From Terfezia claveryi (Eukaryota > Ascomycota > Pezizomycetes > Pezizales > Pezizaceae), in NCBI GenBank assembly GCA_015179025.1, contig WHUX01000002.1, forward strand, positions 682,001 through 746,000: a stretch of DNA of 64,000 nt, read 5' to 3'. Positions 1-12,311 of this stretch are shown here, piece by piece. The position numbers were made by a program, and so were the translations under genes. The notes beneath the pieces are model-generated. The model ran no database searches. It saw nothing but the letters and a program-made list of their open reading frames with translations, and was not told the DNA's origin. Each line of letters begins with the position of its first letter. Position 1 is the first letter of the stretch.

Positions 1-322
1 ATAATTTCCTGTGGAGCTATTACCTTTCTCGCATCCGTGTTAACTTTGGTAAGGTTTTCCGCTTCTCAAGCGTTTCCATATATACCCTAGCCATTTCCCT
101 AGCCCCATACTTCCTGGTTGACCTACCCACCTACTTCCTGACGTGACCACCTATAAGCTACTATTGGAAATCCGATATCCGTTGAAATATTCGCTAATTT
201 ACTCTTGTTTCCAGAATTCTTTCCTCGACCTCAATTCCTCGCTTTCAAATCAACTGATCTAGCCACGAAGCTCGTCATTAATATTATTTGAGCATTTAGG
301 ACAACTATAGGTGTCCTGAAGG
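1..322. other. upstream region of the Zn2Cys6 regulator
   Basis: This is the 5' flank of the regulator starting at 323. It contains pyrimidine-rich stretches typical of fungal promoters and leaders. I see no gene or RNA in it. Confidence 0.5.
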
Positions 323-2372
323 ATGATCATGGTTGAATACGATTGCTCTCTCTCTCATTCTCGACCCGCTCATTACCAGACTCAACCTCGTGACCCTCAT
401 TTTCAACATTTAGAGCACCATTCAGCACCCTCGACCCCATCGCCCCCATACAATTATGCACACTTATCCCCCTTTGCTCAGCAGCAGCAACCGTCTTCAG
501 TCAGGTCGACTCCAACATCGTACCCATCTCCAGCATCTTACCCATCACCCTCGATGCCTGCTTACAACTACCCTCCTCAACAAGGCCACCATTCACCTCA
601 TTTTCAGCAAATGAATACGTCAAACTACAGTCTTCCTCCAATGCGGATGACCCCCCCAAATACAACCCTACCACCCCCACTTCAATCTGGGTCCCCGCTT
701 CCTCCACCACCTCAATTGTACTACACTCATGGCCTCGGAGCTCCTCCTATTTCCCATATCACACCATCCCAGCAGCCATTGAGGTATCCGCTTCCTCAAG
801 CGACACAAGAGCGTATCATGTCTGGTGGTCGACATAAAAAAGAAATTAAAAGGAGAACAAAGACCGGATGTTTGACCTGCCGAAAGAGAAGGATTAAGGT
901 ACCTCTTCCTTCCGGATTGCGTACATTTGATAGACAGACATGCTGACACCCATCACTAGTGCGACGAAGCACATCCTACATGCAAGAACTGCGCCAAGAG
1001 CAAACGAGAGTGTATGGGTTATGATCCAATTTTCAAGACACAGCCCGGCCCAGCTGCTATCCAGCCTGCTCCTTCGTCTGCGGGGCCTACCCATATCCCC
1101 TCATCTACTTCAGTGCCCTATGGAGTCCAGAACACGGCAGTGGGAGTCATGGCATACACACCAGCAATGCCTGTGGCGGGGAGTTCTCCAACATGTGAGC
1201 CCTACGATTATCCAGTAGATCCATTACTAGAAGCATCTATGCCTATTCCGCCACACCCAGGTGCAATGTCCATTTTAGCAGAGACTTCCGCGGTGTATAG
1301 GCCGGATCTTAAAAGAACATACGATCGTGCGAGCCCCCTATCGTGCATTTCAGACACACCCAGACCCAGCACAACTCCTATGGGACGATCTGTGACACCT
1401 ACTCCGCCAATAGTGCGTGATTCTTCCGCTAATCCAGCTAAGCGAATCAAGATCGATGACTTACTAACAGGAGCATCGGATGGTCTTCCACTCACTCCCC
1501 CATCAGGAGATCAATCGCTACAACCACTTTTAATGGCAAGTGATACTGATCTATATAGAACCAAATATGCTGCAACTCTAGATGCCTTGATTGAAACTGG
1601 CTGGTTCAAGAGAAATATGGACAAGGTTTCTCGGGTGGGGCTACTTGGTGAACAATTTGGAGGACTATGCACACGGTTTCAGTCACGTGCCGGAAAATAT
1701 GTGGAAGAGGAAGATCCCAGTCTAGGAAGTTTTTGTGGAGACGCGGAAGCTTATTTGGACTCTATCAAATTGTTATATGGTACTCGGGCACCGGCTAAGC
1801 TACGATCTCAGCCACTAGTACAGGAGGACGACTCTGCCACACCATCAGACATTGTCGGCAGAAACGAAACCATCAAAAGAATAGCTGTAGTGGAGACCCT
1901 GATAACGGGGAGGACCAAAATCATAGACCTTTGTTCGCCACACGTTTCTCCCAAAAGTAGCACACAGCCTTTCGGGTATCAATTCGGAGAAACCTCGGCA
2001 TTTTGGAGGCCTCTCGCCAGGTTTGTTTCATTGAAGGAGGGAAGAGACTCAGAGATAGACTTCGAGACTGCTCTGAAGGATATGAAGAACAACGCTGGTG
2101 GTCTCCCGGTTCGAGAATTGCTGTGTACGATTGCAGATGCTCGTCATAACCACAAGAAGCTTCAATCAAACTATTACAGGACACCTGAAACAATGGAGGA
2201 CAAGGCAAAACTGGAAGTTATCTTCGAGAGGGAGAAGGATGTTGTTATGAGAAACGCGCACGCAACATTTTCCCCAGGCGGGTCGCTCACTGACCAATTG
2301 ATCCGCCGGATATCTGCCCGTGCCATGGCCCTCTGGGGACTTTCCTTTTCACAGCAGACATTCATCTTATAG
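323..2372 (+). CDS. Zn(II)2Cys6 transcription factor
   Basis: A fungal binuclear zinc-cluster DNA-binding protein of about 662 residues, expected in the nucleus. Exon 1 is 323-898 and exon 2 is 960-2372, with intron 899-959 (GTACCT...CTAG) in phase 0. Splicing completes the zinc cluster: cysteines at about residues 183, 186 and 193 (GCLTCRKRRIK then C), and 200, 203 and 210 (TCKNCAKSKREC). Without the intron the cluster is broken, which strongly supports it. The first 170 residues are rich in Pro, Gln, Ser and His and look disordered. After the cluster comes a Pro/Ser linker and then a helical part from about residue 380 to the end. A second in-frame ATG lies two codons downstream (329). The linker GYDPIF just after the cluster is shared with a group of uncharacterised ascomycete regulators. 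The target genes are unknown. Confidence 0.9.
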
Positions 2373-3820
2373 AGACCAGGGTTCTGCATTTATCGTGCGC
2401 ACTTTCCTTTTCATCAATTCGCGGATCTTGGACTTTTCCTTCATCGCTAGTGGATATATTGGATCACAATTGGGGCATTGTCATTACACGGGCCGGATCA
2501 TTGGCATGGGGTTACAAAAGCTCGGTATTTCTAACGGAAACGATATATTTGATGATAACGACTTACAACTGGGGATGCTCTTTATTTGCTTTTAAATCAT
2601 TAGCTACCAACGACAGTGTGACGCTCAGAAATTGGATTCGACTCTATGCTATGGTGCGTAGTTTTGACCGATCTTCCAGCTTTCATTTGGGCTGCTCTCC
2701 ATTCTACTGCTTTTCCTTCGAAAAAAAAAAATTCATCTTCTTGCATGGTATCTCTCTTTAAATTGGTTTGCCTCATTGCATAAGTATAGCACTTTTCATG
2801 TCTCCTTTGGGTTTTTTATTACCGGGTCTTTGCTTTCTCTTTCCTTACTGGGATGTCATTTGAAGAATCGGAGGCGCGGGGAATTTCTTTTTTCTGGTTT
2901 TTCCATCTTATATTTCAGTTTGGTTCATATTAGAGAATTTTTGTTCATACCTAGCACTTTGCGGTGGTATTTGGGCATGGAATCATCTTATAAGAGGTGT
3001 AAGAGCAGCGAGGAGGTGACGGATTAGGGATTATCGGTGGAATTGGGACAGAGGTTTGACTAGGATTGGCAACAGGAATGTAAAAGTCGAATTGGGATGG
3101 GAAAACAGGAATGGGATGGTAGAATTCACATCTATAGACTTTGGAGGATTCACCCTTTTTCTCGCCTTATGAAATAAATTGGTTTAATTGGTTTCAAACA
3201 CTTGCCATCAGTCCGGTGTTATGATATCCAACAACTTTTCCGCATCAAAATCATTCCTTCACAAGGCATATCTTATTGCGCTCAACTTGCTCTGGGGACG
3301 CTCATATTCAACCTCCATTTGTAAGCTACGAATTACAGCTTCAGACAGAGGTCGAGATGAATTCTACATGCTCCTGGTGATTTCAATCCAAAGGCCCAGG
3401 CTAGTGGCTACCAGCGTCATATGTATGCCTTCCATGATGGCAATCAACAAACGGAGGAGATGTTCATCACCAAGCCAGCCTAGTTTTCGTCTTCGAGAAG
3501 GTGTATCCTATACAGGCCCAGGTTCATGCCATATTCACCATATTCATGCCACACTTCACGTAAATGCCGGTGCGGTTACTTAATATGTATTGTTTCATGT
3601 CTCAGATTGAAATTGGTGTTTTCCTCTTGTTCCCTTTCGCATGCGATTTGGTTAAGCTAGCGATGGCCCCCATCGACATTGGAGGCGGCCTTCTAGAAGG
3701 CGTCCAAGTCGCTTTGGTGTTTCGTGTTTATGTTTTACCGCGGGAGTGACAAAAAAGGGCGAAACCGGGAACATACTGCGCATCTAATTGCGAACTCTCC
3801 GGTCACGGCCAACCGCATCT
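2373..3820. other. intergenic, no supported gene
   Basis: Contains the 3' flank of the Zn2Cys6 gene, an A9 run near 2721, and several short open frames that use non-ATG starts and show no domain. I see nothing supportable. Confidence 0.5.
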
Positions 3821-4158
3821 ATGTATACTCTGGCGAGCCTAGGAATCTTCAGCATCCTTTCTCTCCTCTATGATGTACAAGCAGTACATGCCCCCTCGTG
3901 TACCGGTACCTACTGCATTTCATCTGAATCAAGCCGTTAACTTCACAGGCAAGAAATCCCGTAAGTGACCCATCGTCATTTATTAATGAAAACCTTTTTA
4001 TTTCCTTGTTTGTACTCTGCTATATCCTTGCAGCTGGAGCTCCCAACTCCAGCGGGAACACACAAGTCCTGCATAATATCATTCATTTAGACTTTTCCAC
4101 ATCCCCGAGAATGAATGACCGGATGAGTTGGAGTGGCACCGAGTGGGGCAGTGACTGA
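3821..4158 (+). CDS. possible small secreted protein (two exons)
   Basis: A weak candidate of 79 residues. Exon 1 (3821-3935) starts with ATG and encodes a typical signal peptide (MYTLASLGIFSILSLLYD, then VQAVHA). A short Cys-containing stretch follows (PSCTGTYCIS). Exon 2 (4034-4158) follows a good acceptor (ATATCCTTGCAG). The donor that keeps frame is the weak GTTAAC at 3936. A much better donor (GTAAGT, about 3960) would be used only if translation began in another frame at the ATG near 3870. The arithmetic fits (240 nt), but there is no family match. It could be chance. Confidence 0.3.
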
Positions 4159-6676
4159 TGTGTCTTGACGTAGGTCATCTCCGGAATCTCTACCACACAC
4201 ACAGCTCCTCCTGTCTATGCTCCACACTTCGAATTTTTCCATCTCCAATTCGTGGTTTATATGGTGTCACAGGCTCCCTGCCTGCAATCTCGGTCCTGCT
4301 AAAAAGCTCCGCCCTGGGCAGTATAATAAGATATAATTAACAAAATGTAGTGGATATTACCATTAGGCCAATATATCCTTCATCCTCGGGCAGCACGGTC
4401 GTCGTTCGGTTACCCATACGCTCCTGGCAGCATTGAATTAGTCCTCCGATCCCTTTCACACTCTGAGCTACGTTCCTTGCCCCTACAAGGTATCTTTCCA
4501 ACCAGGGTCTAAAAGAACCAGGGATATCTAGCGAGCTTACGGGGCGGTTCTAAGTAACTTTTTAAGATTCGGCTTTCTTCCCCCGGCCCCGGGCGGACAT
4601 TTGGCGAGCGTTGTGCAAAAAAGTCGGGTAGCGATGTACAACTTCCCTACCACCCACCCACTTCATCGTCCCATATCAGCCAGCTACCACCAGAACTCGC
4701 CAGGAGCTAGGTAGGGGTGATATGGGGATAGACCCGAAATCCGCCGGAGGCAAAGCGAAGGGCACGAGAAACATGCGGGTGAGGCAAAACTCTATAACTG
4801 GTAAAAGACGAGTTCCGGATGCGGAAATACAACTACAACATAAATATTTGCTAATTGGCCTATGTGGCATCATTTGTGCATGGTCAGTTTCAGCATTTTT
4901 TTTCCTTTGGGTTTGTTTGTGGTTAACCTTAAGGTTTGGCTTCTGAAGAGTGTTGGGAGGTTCATCGACACGTTGCCGAGAGGATAATATATTCATTCCC
5001 CAGTATTTTTCGTTTTCGATTTGAGATACTGTTTCTCCCTTTTCGTCTTTTCGGCGAAAAACGAAAGGTTATTTTAACTTTAATTCTAAATCATCCATCT
5101 CTAATTTTGTCTCACAACCACGATTCTCAGTTGTCTTACGGCCATGAGGCAGGACGGAAAGGTGGGGACAGTGGCGGTGACGGTCAAGGGTAGGTGGGCA
5201 GGCGCTCGCGTGACTCGAATCAAAGTTGTATTATATAGTTACAAAGGTTTCAGGAAAAATCGGGGCAAAGAGGAAAACAAATTCATTCAATTGATGATTG
5301 ATATTACATCACATCTACGGTATATATAGGGGTATCATAGGCATACGTTTGTAAGTACATTACATATAAAACTGTACATCCGGCTCCCGACAAATTGAAG
5401 TTCGGCTGATTGGCATATATATGTACTCTACTCTGCATGTAGAGTATCTCTACCAATAGCATTAAACCTGAATCTCCGTTCCTCGGCCGACCTGCATAAT
5501 CATTTATGGAAGGAAGTTTCGTCTATAAAGGTGTGTATGCTTGCTACCATTGTGTATCCTTGGGTGGGGCCTAATGCATGTATACGAGCCTAGGCCTGCC
5601 TGTACGTACAATCATATATGGAGGAAGGCTAATTGCAATGTCAAACCCGCGATCGAGAAGTGGACCGCTGCCATCGCAATCCACAGTCAAGTTGCGAAGT
5701 CGCTTGCCGGCCGGAGGACGGAACCGGTAAACCAGACTAGAACATCGGTTACGTACGAGGGAGGGGGGGGGGGAAGAAGGAAAGACATGAGATGAATTGC
5801 AACTTGAATTGAGTTGAATTGCAGCAGGTAGGTTGGGCCACAAGTAGGGATAGGACTTAATATAAGAATTTGCGAACATTCGGAAGGAGGCTAGGACATG
5901 CAGGCATGTTTCCACTGTACTGGCGGTGCTGCGCGGGGAAATACCGCCGGGGCTTTCGGGAGACAGAGTCGATGGAATATTCTTTGCATAGACGACCGTT
6001 TCTGATAAAGGGAGGCTCGGAGGGTAGTTCCGTGCCACGTTCCTGCAAGTGAGCGGTGAGAATTTAGATAAGTTTGATCGGGATATTGTAAGGAACGAAA
6101 GAGAATGGTGCCCTGTATCCATGCCCTGCGACTTAGGATCGACCCACTGAATGTACGTTAGGAACATAGCTTACATATACAGGCCCTGGGGGGTTGTTAG
6201 TTCCTTAATCTATCCCCCACAGTGACGGGCCTGTAGATGAACCGCCCATCAACCGGCTCAAATAACGCATGTGTCTACTGAAGGACTGATTACTTAAACT
6301 CGTCAATTAGGGGATAAAGAAAATCGTTAGATGGAAAATTAAGGAGCTCAACGTCGGCCGAGTGATGTGCCGCCTGGGTTATTGGGGGGGGGGGGTAATA
6401 CAAACAGTAGAATCTTAATGAATAGCCTTACCTACCCCGGAGCTAATAGTAACATAGAAATATCAAGATATCTCCCAAGGAGATAAGAAGCAGACCAGTC
6501 CTATTATCAATATATGTATAGAATCAAAGAGAAACGAAAAACATCATCAATATGTAGCCACACAAGCTCCATTTTACCTACTATTTGGAACGTAGGCTCG
6601 GTAGAACACTCGGGGAAAAGGCGTCTGCTTGCGGGAATTGGATATATTTTTGTAGGGGGGCTATCGCACTGTGCTT
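4159..6676. other. long intergenic stretch with poly-G tracts
   Basis: About 2.5 kb without a supportable gene. It holds an 11-base G run at 5763-5773 and a 12-base G run at 6384-6395, plus AT-rich stretches near 5290-5360 and 6420-6540. A 190-codon open frame on the minus strand (5571-6167) has no recognisable domain and crosses the first G run. Confidence 0.5.
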
Positions 6677-7997
6677 CTACATACTGGCTTGCTCTGGTAC
6701 TGGTGACTTGAGAGTTCCCATAAGGACCGCTTGCTTAAGATTGTCGATGCACCACACTTCCATGGCGGTTTGAGTCTAGTCCGTGACATTGCATAGGTTG
6801 GAAGTTAGAGTGTGACTGATAAAGAGTGATATGAGGGTAACCATAGCAGTTCACTCACCTCAACGGTCCAAGTACCCATATGAGGAACCAGCATCACAGT
6901 GGAATTGTTGACCAGCCCCGGGTGAATATAGTTCGGTTCGTGCTCGTAGACATCTAATCCTACGCTTCCCACCTTCCCGCTGTTCAAAGCCTCTACTAGT
7001 GCGCCTTCATCTATGATGGCACCTCGAGCAGTGTTGACAATTATCACACCGTCCTTCATCTTTGCGAACTCATTCGTTGAGATTATGTGATGGGTATGCG
7101 TCTATCAACCAACGGAATCAGTACCATTGAAAACCTATATGCCCCGGATTTACGTTCAATACCCACTAGCACCCAACAAAGGAGGAATCTTACATTCAAC
7201 GGCAGGTTTAAACTGAGCACATCCGATGTTGCCAACAACTCATCAAAGCTGACGTACTTTGCTCCATCCTCTTTGTCTTCTGGGAGCCTTTTCCGGTTAT
7301 GATACTGCACTTTCATGCTGAATGCCTCGGCCTTTCTTTTCAAGTTCTTTCCGATACCACCCATTCCCAATATGCCGAGAACTTTGCCTTCAGGGTCATG
7401 GCCCAATGCGGTGTTATTTCCTCGCCACTCGTTTCGTCGAAGGGCCATCATTCCAACATTAAAGTTTCGGAGAGCACCGATGATGAGGAACATATTGACA
7501 TCTGCGGTTGCGTCATTAACTGCAGTGGGGACGTTTGACACGCAAATGCCTTTTGCGGTGCATGGTGAAATATCGATTTGATCATATCCAGCACCTAAAA
7601 TACCCAATATGAGCCAGTTGCACTGGAGCTATGCTCTGTAACTTACTGGAGCTTACTTACCATTGTGACACAGGAACTTGAGACTTGATGGCCAGTATGA
7701 CAAAAGCTCCTCATCAATTCTTCCAGTAATTGAGATGGAAGGGAATGTCCTGAAAGCGGCAACAGCGCCATCAAATGCCCCGGACTTGCATTCCTCGATG
7801 AAGCCCTCCCTGTTGGTACTCTTCGGTCTCAGGACCTCCGCAATTTCTTCGACAGCTTTCCATTGCTCATGAGCACTATACGAGTCAGTCAACTGTGGAC
7901 ATTTTGGAACCCGATCCTGGGCTTAGCTCTGGCTGACAAGAGGTTAAACTCACTGGTCCAGCTCTCCCAGCATCAAAACCTTTGGCTTAGCAACCAT
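6677..7997 (-). CDS. D-isomer-specific 2-hydroxyacid dehydrogenase (glyoxylate reductase-like)
   Basis: An NAD(P)-dependent oxidoreductase of 333 residues, probably acting on glyoxylate, hydroxypyruvate or a related 2-oxoacid. Five exons: 7954-7997, 7661-7875, 7194-7594, 6859-7101 and 6677-6775. All phases agree and total 1,002 nt. The Rossmann motif GILGMGGIG lies mid-protein. The three catalytic residues of the family are visible: Arg in NTARGAIIDE (about residue 246), Glu in LDVYEHEP and His in PHMGTWT. The N-terminus (MVAKPKVLMLGELDHAHEQW) appears only after choosing the acceptor at 7876, and it matches the way fungal members begin. The last exon (TQTAMEVWCIDN) also fits the family's C-terminal helix. 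The exact substrate cannot be read from the sequence. It is convergent with the Zn2Cys6 gene. Confidence 0.9.
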
Positions 7998-8774
7998 TTT
8001 TTCAAGGATGGGCGCTTTGTAGTGTGAATCCAAAGCAGGTATATGCTGGAATATAGTAACTTCCAATGGGGATATTAGAGGAAGTTAATCTGACCTAGTT
8101 ACAATGCTGGAGCTGGGCGGGGAATTATTGAGAAGTGATTGCAGCTATATCACCTGGAATACTGGGGTCCATCTTTAAGCTTAAGCCCCACCAAGAGCCC
8201 CGGCGCTGGGCCCTTCGGTGTTCTATTGCGCATAGGTGGGCGGTGGAGGTTTGTGTTACAGCGTAAATCCAGGAATCACGGCAGCCGTAGAGTCCTGTGC
8301 CCGCCAGACTAGCAAACTGGATGCTCTCCTGCGAGTGCCCCCATGCAGACCCAACACTATTGCACTATGTAGGTAGCACATCTTGCGGGGTACAATACAC
8401 CGAACGCAAACCTCACGCTTCTCCACAGTGGCGGTCAAGTAGAAAGATCTTTAACTACCTAGGTCTTCAAACTTGTGTATGTGACTGCGCATTGGACGTG
8501 CAACCAGACTACAGCTAGATAATTGGAGGACGAAAGTTGAAGATTAATTGCACCAAATATAAATTTCTTTCCCTGACCAACGCCAACACAAACAGTGTAT
8601 ATTCGAATATTGCAGGTTCCAGAAGCCAGTATAAATCATTCCACCAAGTATCTGGCTTGAGGACTGGACATTATTCCTCAAGTAGATGCCAACAACCCTC
8701 CCTATAAAGCCCAGCATGTAGGCCTAATTTAGTTCATTTATTACGTGTCGTTATCATTGCCTTAGACATATTTT
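7998..8774. other. intergenic between hydroxyacid dehydrogenase and OLA1
   Basis: This is the promoter of the dehydrogenase and the 3' flank of OLA1. It carries a copy of the dispersed TGCAACCAGACTA motif at 8498-8511. No gene is visible. Confidence 0.5.
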
Positions 8775-10407
8775 TTATGACTTCGCAGCACCAGCTTTGA
8801 ACAAAACACTAGAGGGCATGATTATCAGCAATTTCTGTGGAACACGGGCAAGGCAGGGTAACTTACATATCACCATCTTCCATTACGTAGTCCTTGCCCT
8901 TTGTTTGCAGCTTTCCACCAGCCTTGACAGCGTTTTCATCCCCTAACTCCTTGAGGTCATTGTACTTGAAGATGACGGCTTGGATGAACGTCTTTTCAAA
9001 GTCAGAGTGGATAACACCAGCAGCCTGGGGGGCCTTAGTGCCCTTTCGGATGGTCCATTGCCTGACTTCATCGGCACCACAGGTGAAGAAACTACCAAGG
9101 TTCATGGCGCTCCTCATGGTAAGAATGATCTTTGGAAGAGCGCTCTTGACGCCGAGCTTCTTGCACTCCTCAGCTGCCTCTTCTTCGGACATCCTGGTCA
9201 AGCGGTCCTCAAAAGATACAGAGAATGGAATTATGACATCCCCAGGGGCATTCTCGTCAATCCAGGCCTTGATCTTTGAAAGGTGTTTGTTCTTCTGACG
9301 AATGAAATCCTTCTCTGATAGATTGATCAAGTAGATCACGGGCTTAGCGGTCAAAAGCAATAAGCTGTTAATGACCTCGACCTGGATAGATGGAAGCCTG
9401 TTAGCCAGACCGGCGCTGATTACAAGTTTGGAAAAGCTAGTTTTCAAAGGTAACGTGTGCAAAATTTCAGATATAAAAGTTCATCTCAAAACAACCTCTG
9501 CGTTGTATTTTGAGGTGTTCAACGAGCTGGGTTTATATATTCGAGTGCAAGCACTCTTTATCATCATATAAAGCGGGGGGAATAGGGTATTGGAAGTTCA
9601 TCAGGGTGTAAAGATGCCATAAGGGAAATGCATGCTTACCTCCTTGTTTCCCCAGTTCTTCTTTCGAACGTCGACGTTCTCCACGGTCAGGCAGTCATAG
9701 ACAGCCTGGACTATGGCCTGCTCTTCTTTCAACTTCTTCATCTCAAGACTCTGCCCACCTCGAGCAGTTTGCCTCTTCAGTCCCTCGAGCTGTTTCTCAA
9801 CGAACTCCGCATCCTTGATCCTCAATTCACCTTGAATAATCTCAAGATCCCGGACTGGGTCAACGTCACCCTCGACGTGGATAATTTCAGCATCATCGAA
9901 GCATCGAACGACTTGGAAGATAGCATCTACCGCACGGATGTGGGACAAGAAAGCATTGCCGAGGCCAGCACCGGTTGAAGCACCTCGGGTGAGACCTGCG
10001 ATATCATACACTGTGAGATTCGCAGGCACTCTTGAGGCAGGCTTAAAATTTAGTCAACTAGTCTCAGCTTGGACCGGTTCAGGAGTGGAAGGGTTGTAAC
10101 GTAGGGGTAAAGCCTACCTTGTAGTGATCGCATAGCCAGTCGTATCGAGCGTCAGGAACGATGACACGTGCCTCCTCAGGGTCAATTGTAGCGTATGGGA
10201 AGTTTGCAGGATTTCCCAAGGTGGACTTGGTGATGGCCTGGAAGAAAGTTGACTTCCCGACATTCGCAAGTCCGACCTATTGAATCTTCATTAGTAAATT
10301 AACAGAGACTAAATCAGCATCATAAGTCCTACAATTCCGCTCTTCAAGTTGTTTCCTGGTCTCCCAAGTAGGATCTTCTCCTCTTTGACGTTCTTCTTTG
10401 GCGGCAT
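8775..10407 (-). CDS. OLA1: Obg-like ATPase 1 (YchF/OLA1 family)
   Basis: A ribosome- and translation-associated cytoplasmic ATPase of the TRAFAC class, 394 residues, the usual fungal length. Exons: 10333-10407, 10118-10276, 9640-10041, 8867-9381 and 8775-8808, total 1,185 nt. The P-loop is GLANVGKST (about residues 28-36) and the switch region is [10 protein letters not shown]. The NKxD nucleotide-specificity motif is replaced by NLSEKD, the mark of this ATP-preferring family. A helical region and a TGS domain follow. The last intron (8809-8866) begins with GTAAGT right after GAT-AT, so an unspliced reading stops at once. The 34-nt terminal exon restores the family C-terminus ([15 protein letters not shown]). 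The 258-nt intron 9382-9639 is unusually long for this window. Confidence 0.96.
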
Positions 10408-10685
10408 ATTTGCTTTTGAACGAGTGAAAACAAAAACTGCTAAAGTTGAGGGGCCGACTGAATATTGAGGAAAAGTAGGGTGAGACAATTGGTGAGATAA
10501 AGCACGCTGCGTCTCTCTGCTGACACTTCGAAGGAACTGAATTGTGAAGATAAGAAGAGGTCAGCCCCTCTTCAACGCTCCTCTGGTATGTTCTGATTTA
10601 TGATTTGTTGAATCTGAGAGGGGAAAATTTCTTCTTAAGTGAGCATAGTGGGGGCTTACATAACGCAGAGAAAGTTCGAGACTAG

Positions 10686-11979
10686 TCCGTTCAGGGATTC
10701 AGTCCATACCAATATAGCCTGGTCCATACCGGTGACTGGATATCGCAACGGACTAGGCCGCTACGGGATTAAAATGGTCAATGCCACGGCGACAGGAATT
10801 TCCACAGCGACGTTATAATTACTGAATAGGGACATCTCGCGCATAAGAAAGTAATAATATATAATATGGTACTCTCCAATAAGACGCTGTGGAAGGTCAG
10901 GACGGATTTGCTATTGGTGTGGAACGCGAATAAGAAAGGTGCTGTAGAAGGTAGAATATGATAGCACGCACTAGCGATGTACAAACTTCCAATGTTTGTA
11001 TACAACATCGCTCTTAGCTATGCATGTTTATACACAACATCCCTTGACCTCTGTGAAAAACTTGTCCCAACATGCCACCCAAAAGACAAGATCCGATCTC
11101 ACAAACCAAAGGTGCACAAAACACAGCGAAGCGTCCTCTGTCTCAAGGCCCTGTTCAGTTCAAGCGCCACCATTCAAATACCAGCAAAACTCAATCTGAA
11201 GCAACTGGATCTGGAAGCCATCAAACATGGCAAGCTCAAGCCAATGACTTAGAGATCATGAACGAGGTCCACGATGATGCATAACATAGCCCTCTACGAG
11301 GGTGTTGTGCCAACCAGACTAGTAACATAGCAAGTGCAGTAGGCCGAAGCGATATGCTAAAGAACAGAACTTTCTATCTCATATTCCGTTAGGTGAATAA
11401 AATGTTTGAAAGCATAGCTAGAACAGTTGTATCTGGGATGTGTGTAGGTTATATGTGACGGTGACAATTTATAATAATATTATGTCGGAAGTGATTGTAT
11501 TAACAAATTTGCAACTAAAACATTTGGGTACATGATGCATGAGAAAGTAGTATCTATGATTAAGAATGTAAGGATGAATAAGATGCGGAGGGGGCTTTTG
11601 GGCCCTCTGTAAATAAGACTGTAGTCTGCCAGATTTTACCATGTTATATTTATGTTATCCCAGAAATCTTGCAACTGCCTGGTCCATACCGGTATAGGGG
11701 GCCATACCGGTACCCGGGAAAACTGGTGAATAAGACTCCTTGTCTGTATGATACCGTATCTGAATCATAACTCTAGAATAAATCAAAATTCGAGTCAAGG
11801 ACACTAATCTGCCCACAACTAGTAACGCTCCTACCACAAAAAGGAAAGAGCAAAGAGACAGACAAGGAGTCTTATTCACCAGTTTTCCCGGGTACCGGTA
11901 TGGCCCCCTATACCGGTATGGACCAGGCAATCCCGGAAATGCCCGATCCATACCGGTATGGACTGAGTCCCGGAACGGA
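10686..11979. repeat. outer inverted-repeat pair (about 1.29 kb element)
   Basis: A 25-bp sequence at 10686-10710 (TCCGTTCAGGGATTCAGTCC and on) recurs inverted at 11955-11979 with two mismatches. The two copies face each other like terminal inverted repeats. The interior holds no transposase, so if mobile it is non-autonomous. A further related motif, CTGGTCCATACCGGT, sits at about 10719-10733. Confidence 0.55.
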
Positions 11980-12023
11980 CCGTAGGTATGTACATAGGCT
12001 CAAAATAGTCTGGTTGGCACAAC
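11304..12023. repeat. inner inverted-repeat pair (about 0.72 kb)
   Basis: The 18-mer GTTGTGCCAACCAGACTA at 11304-11321 recurs exactly inverted at 12006-12023. The core of the motif (GTGCCAACCAGACTA) appears again at 52617, and shorter forms at 8498 and 62072, so it belongs to a dispersed family. The interior has no coding capacity. Confidence 0.55.
11676..11929. repeat. perfect 72-bp inverted repeat (hairpin / MITE-like)
   Basis: Left arm 11676-11747 and right arm 11858-11929 are perfect reverse complements over 72 bp, with a 110-bp spacer. The arms contain two self-complementary ACCGGT boxes and run from TGCCTGGTCC at the outside to CTTGTCTGT at the inside. Perfect identity implies recent formation or active correction. 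No open frame fits inside. Confidence 0.85.
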
Positions 12024-12311
12024 CCCCCCTTTTGTGCCTAGGCTCAAAAGCTTGGCCATGGCTACCGCGCCAAGCAAGCGGTTGATCAAGTAAGCAGGGG
12101 TTTCCATGTCTGAAGCCACTCGAAAGCCTGACTAGGGTTTCCACTGCAATGTAGCACTTACCAGCAGAGTTCGCGACGGCTGCGGCTTTCCTTTCATACT
12201 CCATACGTTTTCAGGGCTTGCCTGTATACGGATACATAAAGCTTCCATACCCTTGCTCAGTGTCTATTACCTGATAGAACATCGCAACTTTACACCCCAT
12301 ATATCACCTAC

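Larger units (their letters stand above)
10408..12311. other. repeat-rich intergenic region
   Basis: About 1.9 kb between the OLA1 start and the PPPDE gene. It contains the nested inverted repeats described separately. One 70-codon ATG frame (11072-11284, starting MPPKRQDPISQ) lies inside the outer repeat pair. It is basic, Gln/Ser-rich, and has no recognisable domain. Confidence 0.5.

Noticed and set aside
2450..3583. Several 80-130-codon frames downstream of the Zn2Cys6 gene
   Set aside because: Phe/Ser/Leu-rich composition from T-rich DNA, non-ATG starts, no conserved motif.
5571..6167. 198-codon minus-strand open frame
   Set aside because: No ATG at its start, no domain, crosses a poly-G run that creates a Pro run, and a plus-strand frame of similar quality overlaps it.
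11072..11284. 70-codon ATG frame inside the repeat nest
   Set aside because: Low-complexity, short, no homology sensed; kept only as a note in the region entry.
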